From: Pseudomonadota bacterium
Lineage (GTDB): Bacteria; Pseudomonadota; Gammaproteobacteria; Steroidobacterales; Steroidobacteraceae
NCBI GenBank assembly: GCA_021808035.1
Contig: JAKBCG010000050.1
Coordinates: 1-11,267 of the forward strand
Length of the DNA: 11,267 nt
Direction of reading: 5' to 3'
Shown here: piece by piece, positions 6,057 through 11,267 of the stretch
Position numbering within the stretch: the first letter of the stretch is position 1
Layout of the letters: the number at the start of each line of letters is the position of its first letter
Translations under genes and position numbers: made by a program
Notes under the pieces: generated by a model
What the model was told of the DNA's origin: nothing
What the model saw: only the letters and a program-made list of their open reading frames with translations
Databases searched by the model: none

Positions 6057-7754
6057 ATGTTGCCAAACCCATCGAACAAGTATCGACCCGCGGCCGCGAT
6101 CGACCTCAAGGACCGCACCTGGCCGGACCGGACCATCGACACGCCGCCCGCCTGGTGCAGCGTCGACCTGCGCGACGGCAACCAGGCGCTGATCGAGCCG
6201 ATGGACCCGGCGCGCAAGCGACGGATGTTCGAGATGCTGCTGAAGGTGGGCTTCAAGGAGATCGAGATCGGTTTCCCCGCGGCGTCGCAGACCGATTTCG
6301 ATTTCGTTCGCGAGATCATCGAGCAGGGCCTGATCCCGGACGACGTGACGGTGCAGGCGCTGACCCAGGCCCGCCCCGAGCTGATCCGCAAGACCTACGA
6401 AGCGCTCGCCGGGGTGCGGCGGGCGATCGTGCATGTCTACAACTCGACCTCCGAGGCGCAACGCCGGCTCGTGTTCCGGCTCGACCGCGCCGGGATCATC
6501 GATATCGCGGTCCGGGGCGCGGAGGCGGTGCGCGAATCGGCGCTGCGCCATCCGGACACCGAGTGGACCTTCCAGTACAGCCCGGAGAGCTTCACCGGCA
6601 CGGAATTGGACTTTGCGGTCGAGATTTGCGACGCGGTGACCGCGGTCTGGGAGCCGACGCCTGCGCGCAAGGCGATCCTGAACCTCCCCGCGACCGTCGA
6701 AGTGGCGACCCCGAACGTGTACGCCGACCAGATCGAGGCGTTCGGTCGTCGCGTCGCGCGGCGCGACTCGGTGATCCTCAGCATCCATCCGCACAACGAC
6801 CGCGGCACCGGCGTCGCTGCGGCGGAATTCGCGATGATGGCGGGCGCGGAGCGGGTCGAAGGCACGCTGTTCGGCAACGGCGAGCGCACGGGGAACGTCG
6901 ATATCGTGACGCTCGCTCTTAACATGTATACGCAAGGAATTGATCCAAAACTAGATTTTTCTAATATCAACGAGATCGCCCGCTGTGCGGAAGCATGTAA
7001 TCAATTGCCGATCCACCCGCGCCATCCCTACGTCGGCGACCTGGTGTTCACCGCGTTCTCCGGATCGCACCAGGACGCGATCAGGAAGGGGCTCGGCGCC
7101 CGCGCGAGCGAGGGGGCTTGGGACGTGCCGTACCTGCCGATCGATCCGTCCGACCTCGGCCGCTCGTACGACTCGATCATCCGGGTGAACAGCCAGTCGG
7201 GGAAGGGCGGGATTGCGTACCTGCTCGAGCGCGACTACCAGTTGGTGATGCCGCGACGCTTGCAGATCGAGTTCAGCCAGGTCGTGCAAGCCGCGGCAGA
7301 TACCACGGGTAAAGAATTGACTTCTGAAGAGATTTGGTCGCTGTTCAACGCCGAATATCTCGTGCCCCGCCGACCGTTCGCGTACCGTTCGCATCAGCTT
7401 GCCGCATCGACTGATGGCGTCGACAGCGAACGGATCTCCCTGCAGGTCGAGCGCGACGGGCGGATCGAGACCTGGCACGGCCAGGGTTCCGGGCCGATCG
7501 ACGCGATCGTCGATGCGATCGGGCTGGATTTCGACGTGCTGTCCTATGAGGAGCACTCGCGCAGTCAGGGAAGCTCGGCAAAGGCGGTCTGCTACATCGA
7601 GATCACGACCCGATCGCGCCGTACCCTGTTCGGCGCGGGCATGCACTCGAACATCATCACCGCGTCGCTCCTCGCGGTGTTGTCGGCGGTGAATCGTGCG
7701 ATCGCGGCCGGCGCCTTGCCTGAGAACCGGTCGGCGACACGAACCGGCACCTGA
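6057..7754 (+). CDS. leuA: 2-isopropylmalate synthase LeuA (long, actinobacterial-type form)
   Basis: LeuA condenses acetyl-CoA with 2-oxoisovalerate, the first committed step of leucine synthesis, and is normally inhibited by leucine. The protein is 565 aa from the ATG at 6057; the GTG at 6048 would add MKS. I prefer the ATG because the family usually begins ML-NPS-KYRP. The catalytic TIM barrel shows DLRDGNQAL with Asp40 and HPHND with His244 and His246, matching the metal ligands Asp81, His285 and His287 of the Mycobacterium tuberculosis enzyme. It also shows GNGERTGNVD, HPRHPYVGDLVFTAFSGSH and VNSQSGKGGIAYLLERDY. The C-terminal leucine-binding regulatory domain runs from about residue 440 to the end. 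Two AT-rich codon patches (6915-6971 and 7301-7337) break the GC-rich usage. The Shine-Dalgarno is weak. The identification is secure. Confidence 0.96.
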   Translation: MLPNPSNKYRPAAAIDLKDRTWPDRTIDTPPAWCSVDLRDGNQALIEPMDPARKRRMFEMLLKVGFKEIEIGFPAASQTDFDFVREIIEQGLIPDDVTVQALTQARPELIRKTYEALAGVRRAIVHVYNSTSEAQRRLVFRLDRAGIIDIAVRGAEAVRESALRHPDTEWTFQYSPESFTGTELDFAVEICDAVTAVWEPTPARKAILNLPATVEVATPNVYADQIEAFGRRVARRDSVILSIHPHNDRGTGVAAAEFAMMAGAERVEGTLFGNGERTGNVDIVTLALNMYTQGIDPKLDFSNINEIARCAEACNQLPIHPRHPYVGDLVFTAFSGSHQDAIRKGLGARASEGAWDVPYLPIDPSDLGRSYDSIIRVNSQSGKGGIAYLLERDYQLVMPRRLQIEFSQVVQAAADTTGKELTSEEIWSLFNAEYLVPRRPFAYRSHQLAASTDGVDSERISLQVERDGRIETWHGQGSGPIDAIVDAIGLDFDVLSYEEHSRSQGSSAKAVCYIEITTRSRRTLFGAGMHSNIITASLLAVLSAVNRAIAAGALPENRSATRTGT

Positions 7755-7761
7755 GGCTCGC

Positions 7762-7819
7762 GCGACCCCTGGAATGCCGCGTTTTGGCGGGGTCGCCGGC
7801 GGGTTGCCGGCGACCTCGC
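7762..7819 (+). other. Alternative stem-loops downstream of leuA
   Basis: GGTCGCCGGC (7791-7800) pairs perfectly with GCCGGCGACC (7806-7815) around GGGTT. The stem extends to 7787-7819 with one G-U pair, 14 bp in all. Alternatively GCGACCCC (7762-7769) pairs perfectly with GGGGTCGC (7789-7796). The two use the same middle segment and exclude each other. There is no T tract after the strong stem, so it may stabilise or end the leuA transcript by a factor-dependent route rather than act as a classical terminator. Confidence 0.4.
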
Positions 7820-7822
7820 GAC

Positions 7823-7847
7823 GCAGCATGGCTGGGCTTGATGCTGC
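7823..7847 (+). other. Small stem-loop between leuA and the next promoter
   Basis: GCAGCAT (7823-7829) pairs perfectly over 7 bp with ATGCTGC (7841-7847), with an 11-nt loop. It lies just upstream of the promoter at 7868-7895. No T tract follows. Its role is unknown. Confidence 0.3.
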
Positions 7848-7867
7848 CGGTCGGAGTCCCCATGGTG

Positions 7868-7895
7868 TTGAATGCCGGACGGAATCGGCTATAGT
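7868..7895 (+). promoter_or_regulatory. Sigma70-type promoter for the small ORF-lysC/lysA-asd operon
   Basis: TTGAAT (7868-7873, four of six) and TATAGT (7890-7895, five of six) are separated by 16 nt. The predicted start is near 7902, giving a 5' untranslated region of about 55 nt before the ATG at 7957. This is the best promoter match in the window. An 8-bp direct repeat, TGCCGGAC, lies at 7873-7880 and 7895-7902, bracketing the -10 region. Confidence 0.5.
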
Positions 7896-7956
7896 GCCGG
7901 ACTTCGTGCCCGGGCTGACCCATGATCCCATTGATTTGAAGGGCTTTTCTCGACCC

Positions 7957-8175
7957 ATGAGCCAACGAGCGAACCAGCATTTCGATATCGACGACGAATT
8001 CCTCGGCGACAACGACGACTCGCAGGAATTCGAACCCTTGTTGGAGCGCGCTGAACGGCGACCGAAGGCCGCCCCGCCGGGCAAACGAGGCAAGGCGGCT
8101 TGGAGCCGGGTCGAGGACGTGCTGGCCGAACGTCAGCTCGCGCGTGAGCTGCGCGATACCTTCGAAGAAGAATGA
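7957..8175 (+). CDS. Small acidic protein of unknown function (72 aa)
   Basis: The product is not firmly recognised. It is 72 aa and has three parts: an acidic N-terminal half (FDIDDEFLGDNDDSQEFEP), a short basic stretch (RAERRPKAAPPGKRGKAAW), and a charged, probably helical C terminus (SRVEDVLAERQLARELRDTF) ending in three Glu. There is no signal peptide and no membrane segment. The layout resembles small gammaproteobacterial proteins of the PA3496 type, an uncharacterised family; I recall this only by pattern and hold it weakly. The ATG at 7957 follows the promoter at 7868-7895, with an AAGGG tract 13 nt upstream. The stop lies 29 nt before the lysC-lysA start, so the gene is probably first in that operon. 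The biased D-rich then K/R-rich composition in frame supports real coding. Confidence 0.65.
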   Translation: MSQRANQHFDIDDEFLGDNDDSQEFEPLLERAERRPKAAPPGKRGKAAWSRVEDVLAERQLARELRDTFEEE

Positions 8176-8190
8176 CCGGTGAGCGCTGAT

Positions 8191-8204
8191 CGCCGGCGCC
8201 GGCG
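8191..8204 (+). repeat. 14-bp perfect palindrome at the lysC-lysA start
   Basis: CGCCGGCGCCGGCG is its own reverse complement and ends directly before the ATG at 8205, where a ribosome binding site would be expected. It could pair with itself to hide the start or be a chance GC repeat. The other purine tract nearby, AGGAGG at 8212-8217, lies inside the gene. Confidence 0.5.
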
Positions 8205-10802
8205 ATGAGCCAGGAGGCCTCTCGCTGGGTCGTGCTGAAGTTCGGCGGCACGAGCGTCTCCAGCGCGGCGAACTGGCGGAACATCGCGGACGTGATCCGG
8301 GCGCGCCGTGCGGACGGGCTGCGGCCCGTGGTCGTGCACTCGGCGCTGTCCGGAATCACCGATCGACTCGAAGCCCTGCTCGGCGCGGCGGTCGAGGGGC
8401 ACCATGAACCGGTGCTCGAGGCAATCGAGGCGAAGCACCGGGCGCTCGCCGCGGACCTCGGGATCGCCGCCGACGCCCGCTTCGAGACGCTGCTCGAGGA
8501 ACTCCGGCGAATCGCGCGCTCGATCGCCGAGACCCGCGAGTCGAGCGACCGGGTGCGCGCGCGCGTGATGGCGATGGGGGAATTGCTCGCAACCGCGATC
8601 GGCGCGATCTACCTGAACGCGGCCGGCATCGCGACCACCTGGGTCGACGCGCGGCGCGTGCTGCGGGCGGAGCGGCGCGAGGGGTCGAACGCGAAGGCGG
8701 CGTTCTTGTCGGCCACCTGCGATTACGCGCCGGACGCCGGGCTGCAGGCCGACTGGGCCGCGCTCGAGGCCGTCGTGATCACCCAGGGCTTCATCGCGGC
8801 CGACGAAGCCGGCGAGACCGTGCTGCTTGGGCGCGGCGGCTCGGACACGTCCGGCGCGTATTTCGCGGCCAAGCTTGCGGCGGTGCGCCTGGAGATCTGG
8901 ACGGACGTGCCCGGGATGTTCAGCGCGAATCCGCGCGACGTGCCGACCGCGCGGCTGCTGCGTGCGTTGCACTATGACGAGGCCCAGGAAATCGCGAGCA
9001 ACGGCGCGAAGGTGCTGCATCCGCGCTGCGTGATGCCGGTGAGGCAATATGGGATCCCGTTGCACGTCTATGCGACCCAGGCGCCGCAGCTTCCGGGGAC
9101 GATCGTCTCGTCGGACGTGGTCGACAGCGCCGCTCGCGTAAAGGCGATCGCGATCAAGAAGGGCATCACCCTGGTCTCGATGGAGAGCCCGGGGATGTGG
9201 CACCAGGTCGGCTTCCTCGCCGACGCGTTCCAGGTGTTCAAGCGCCAGGGCCTCTCGGTCGACCTGATCTCGACCTCGGAGACCAACGTCACGGTCTCGC
9301 TCGATCCAGCCGCGAACACCCTCGATGCCGCCGCGATCGACCGGCTCACCCGCGCGCTCGGCGCGCTGTGCCGGGTGAGCGTGATCGGTCCCTGCGCGAG
9401 CTTGAGCCTGCTCGGCCACAACATCCGCGGAATCCTGCACGAGCTCGGCGCCGCGTTCGAGATATTCCAGGACCAGAAGATCTACCTCGTGACCCAGGCC
9501 GCGAACGATCTGAACTTCGCGTTCGTGATCGACGAGTCGCAGGGTGATCGTCTGGTGCAGCAACTGCATGAGCGCCTGATCCAGCGGATCGGCTCGGACG
9601 AAGTGCTCGGGCCGACCTGGCAGGAGTTGTTCGCACCGACGAAGCCGCCGGTACCCCCGGCGCAGCAATGGTGGATTGACTTCAATAAACGTTCACAACT
9701 AATTGAAATAACGAATAAAGAATCATCTGCGTACGTCTACGATCTGGACACGATCGACGCGGCGGCCACGAGCTTGCGGCAGATCCGCTCGATCGATCGC
9801 TTCGCCTATGCGATGAAGGCCAACGGTCATCCGGTGATTCTGCGCCGACTGCACGCCGCGGGTTTCATGCTGGAATGCGTGTCTCCCGGCGAGCTGCGGC
9901 GCGCGTTCGACTCGGTGCCGGGTCTCGACGCGAAGGACGTGCTGTACACACCGAACTTCGCGCCGCGCAGCGACTATGCCTTTGGCTTCGAGCGCGGCGT
10001 CCGGGTCACGCTGGACAACACCTATCCTTTGAAGAATTGGCCGCAGCTATTTGAAGGAAAAGAGATATTCGTTCGGGTAGACCCTGGTTTCGGCCGGGGT
10101 CACCACCAACACGTGCGAACCGCGGGCATGTATTCGAAATTCGGCGTCCCGGTCGCGGAGCTCGGCGAGTTCGCGCAGGCAGCGCGGTCGCTCGGGGTCC
10201 GCGTGATCGGATTGCACGCGCACGCCGGGAGCGGAGTGTTCGATGCCGACAGCTGGGTGGAGACCGGCACGCTGCTCGCGGAACTCACCGCGCGGTTTCC
10301 GGACGTCGGGATCGTCGACCTGGGCGGCGGGCTCGGCGTGCCGGACTACCCCGGCGGCGACGAGGTCGACCTCGCCGCACTCGACCGCGGTGTCGCCAGC
10401 CTGCGCGCGCGCCACCCGCGTCTGCGTTTCTGGATGGAGCCGGGGCGGTATCTGGTCGCCCGCGCCGGGGTGCTGGTGTCGCGGGTCACGCAGCTCAAGG
10501 GCAAGGGCGACGTGCGCTACGTCGGCATCGGCACGGGGATGAACTCCTTGATACGGCCCGCGCTCTATGGCGCGCACCACGAGGTCGTGAACCTGACGCG
10601 CCTCGGCGAGCCGGCGACCGAGATCGCGACGGTCGTCGGCCCGATCTGCGAGTCGGCCGACCGGCTCGCGACCGATCGCTGGCTGCCGCCGACCGAGGAG
10701 GGCGACGTGCTGTTGCTCGCGAATTGCGGCGCGTATGGTTACGCGATGGCCTCGAATTACAATCTGCGCGAGCCGGCGCGTGAATTCATCCTCGGTGGGT
10801 GA
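8205..10802 (+). CDS. Bifunctional aspartate kinase / diaminopimelate decarboxylase (LysC-LysA fusion)
   Basis: This single 865-aa chain would carry the first and last enzymes of lysine synthesis. The N-terminal aspartate kinase (about residues 8-300) has VVLKFGGTSVS (Lys12), LLGRGGSDTSG, and EIWTDVPGMFSANPRDVPTA. ACT regulatory domains (about 318-480) contain VDLISTSETNVTVSLD and resemble E. coli lysine-sensitive LysC, so lysine feedback is likely. After a junction at about 486-509 comes the PLP-dependent diaminopimelate decarboxylase (about 510-865). It shows FAYAMKANGHP with the PLP lysine Lys538, ECVSPGEL, LHAHAGSGVF, DLGGGLGVPDYPG, MEPGRYLVARAGVL, PICESAD with Cys815, and GAYGYAMASNYN. 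The ATG at 8205 gives a family-like N terminus but lacks a Shine-Dalgarno. asd follows after 13 nt. Fusions like this are known in Xanthomonadales. Confidence 0.96.
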   Translation: MSQEASRWVVLKFGGTSVSSAANWRNIADVIRARRADGLRPVVVHSALSGITDRLEALLGAAVEGHHEPVLEAIEAKHRALAADLGIAADARFETLLEELRRIARSIAETRESSDRVRARVMAMGELLATAIGAIYLNAAGIATTWVDARRVLRAERREGSNAKAAFLSATCDYAPDAGLQADWAALEAVVITQGFIAADEAGETVLLGRGGSDTSGAYFAAKLAAVRLEIWTDVPGMFSANPRDVPTARLLRALHYDEAQEIASNGAKVLHPRCVMPVRQYGIPLHVYATQAPQLPGTIVSSDVVDSAARVKAIAIKKGITLVSMESPGMWHQVGFLADAFQVFKRQGLSVDLISTSETNVTVSLDPAANTLDAAAIDRLTRALGALCRVSVIGPCASLSLLGHNIRGILHELGAAFEIFQDQKIYLVTQAANDLNFAFVIDESQGDRLVQQLHERLIQRIGSDEVLGPTWQELFAPTKPPVPPAQQWWIDFNKRSQLIEITNKESSAYVYDLDTIDAAATSLRQIRSIDRFAYAMKANGHPVILRRLHAAGFMLECVSPGELRRAFDSVPGLDAKDVLYTPNFAPRSDYAFGFERGVRVTLDNTYPLKNWPQLFEGKEIFVRVDPGFGRGHHQHVRTAGMYSKFGVPVAELGEFAQAARSLGVRVIGLHAHAGSGVFDADSWVETGTLLAELTARFPDVGIVDLGGGLGVPDYPGGDEVDLAALDRGVASLRARHPRLRFWMEPGRYLVARAGVLVSRVTQLKGKGDVRYVGIGTGMNSLIRPALYGAHHEVVNLTRLGEPATEIATVVGPICESADRLATDRWLPPTEEGDVLLLANCGAYGYAMASNYNLREPAREFILGG

Positions 10803-10815
10803 GGGCGGGATCAGC

Positions 10816-11267
10816 GTGAATCGAGTCGGAATCATCGGCTGGCGGGGCATGGTCGGGTCGGTGCTGCTCGAGCGGATGCGGGCGGCGCGCGACTTCGACG
10901 TGTTCGAGCCGACGTTCTTCAGCACCTCCCGGATCGGCGCCGCGGCGCCGCCGATCGGCCGCGCGGCAGGGCCGGTCGAGGATGCGCACGACCTCGAGGC
11001 GCTCGCGAAGCTGCCGATCCTGGTGAGCGCGCAGGGCGGCGAGTACACCCAGGCGATCCATCCGCGCCTGCGCGCGGCCGGCTGGGACGGCTACTGGATC
11101 GACGCGGCGTCGACGCTGCGGATGAATGACGACGCGGTGATCGTGCTCGATCCGGTGAACCGGCCGGTGATGGAGGCGGCGCGGCGCCGTGGGATCAAGG
11201 ACTTCATCGGCGGGAACTGCACCGTGTCCTTGATGCTGCTCGCGGTCGCGGGCCTGCTGCGCGCGGG
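10816..11267 (+). CDS. asd: Aspartate-semialdehyde dehydrogenase Asd (3' end cut off by window)
   Basis: Asd reduces aspartyl phosphate, the product of the kinase encoded just upstream, to aspartate semialdehyde with NADPH. This is the branch point to lysine/DAP, threonine and methionine. The GTG start at 10816 begins VGIIGWRGMVGSVLLERM, the NADP-binding glycine-rich motif. GAGGG at 10801-10805 serves as a possible ribosome site. The frame stays open for 150 codons to the window end. It contains FFSTSRIG, ILVSAQGGEYT, GYWIDAASTLRM, VLDPVNRPV, and GGNCTVSLML with the catalytic Cys at residue 135, the same number as in E. coli Asd. It is the Gram-negative E. coli type. About 220 residues lie beyond the window. 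The identification is secure. Confidence 0.96.
   Translation, partial: MNRVGIIGWRGMVGSVLLERMRAARDFDVFEPTFFSTSRIGAAAPPIGRAAGPVEDAHDLEALAKLPILVSAQGGEYTQAIHPRLRAAGWDGYWIDAASTLRMNDDAVIVLDPVNRPVMEAARRRGIKDFIGGNCTVSLMLLAVAGLLRA

Noticed and set aside
5952..6935. Minus-strand open frame (327 codons) opposite leuA
   Set aside because: It is a shadow of leuA with no motif or ribosome site.
6915..6971. AT-rich patch as an inserted foreign segment or IS remnant
   Set aside because: The encoded residues align continuously with normal LeuA sequence, so there is no insertion; only codon choice differs.
7922..7939. Tiny upstream ORF (Met-Ile-Pro-Leu-Ile-stop) before the 72-aa gene
   Set aside because: It has no ribosome site and is only five codons; it is too short to separate from chance.
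8176..8204. Lysine riboswitch ahead of the lysC-lysA gene
   Set aside because: The gap is 29 nt and the whole 5' region from the promoter is under 60 nt before the small ORF, too short for that riboswitch.
8133..9668. Long minus-strand open frame (511 codons) opposite the aspartate kinase part
   Set aside because: It is composition-driven and opposite a clear enzyme gene, with no family motif.
9676..9704. Internal promoter at the fusion junction as a firm feature
   Set aside because: The -35 match is good (TTGACT), but the -10 partner is poor, and no in-frame start with a ribosome site follows; kept only as a possibility within a finding.

Overview
The window is a GC-rich (roughly 70% by eye) chromosomal segment with every recognisable gene on the + strand. 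The gene content points to a gammaproteobacterium related to the Xanthomonadales/Lysobacterales. The two clues are a single-chain aspartate kinase-diaminopimelate decarboxylase (lysC-lysA fusion), best known from that group, and the order tolB-pal-cpoB-queE-queC-tRNA-Lys. This placement is inferred from gene types, not from a search.

Region 1 (1-4165) is an envelope plus tRNA-modification block. It holds the 3' part of tolB, then pal and cpoB (Tol-Pal outer-membrane constriction and peptidoglycan coordination), then queE and queC (two steps of 7-deazaguanine/queuosine synthesis), then a complete tRNA-Lys(UUU). From pal to queC each stop codon overlaps the next start by four bases (GTGA, TTGA, ATGA), so these genes look translationally coupled.

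Region 2 (4166-5785) holds a YdjA-type nitroreductase and hemH (ferrochelatase).

Region 3 (5786-7754) is leuA, encoding 2-isopropylmalate synthase of the form typical of actinobacteria. Ahead of it lie a possible promoter, a 26-codon ORF with Leu-Leu-Leu near its end, and an RNA stretch that can pair with the leuA start region. Together these form a candidate leucine-responsive leader. This is the most interesting part of the window.

Region 4 (7755-11267) begins with stem-loops and a good sigma70-type promoter. It continues with a small acidic protein of unknown role, the lysC-lysA fusion, and the 5' part of asd. One operon would therefore encode the first, second and last steps of the aspartate-to-lysine route.

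The longest stretches without a conventional gene are 5786-6056 (hairpins, promoter and leader) and 7755-7956 (hairpins and promoter). No stretch over 300 bases is empty. I saw no insertion sequence, CRISPR array, prophage gene or credible minus-strand gene. Short AT-rich codon islands inside leuA and the lysC-lysA fusion stand out against the background.
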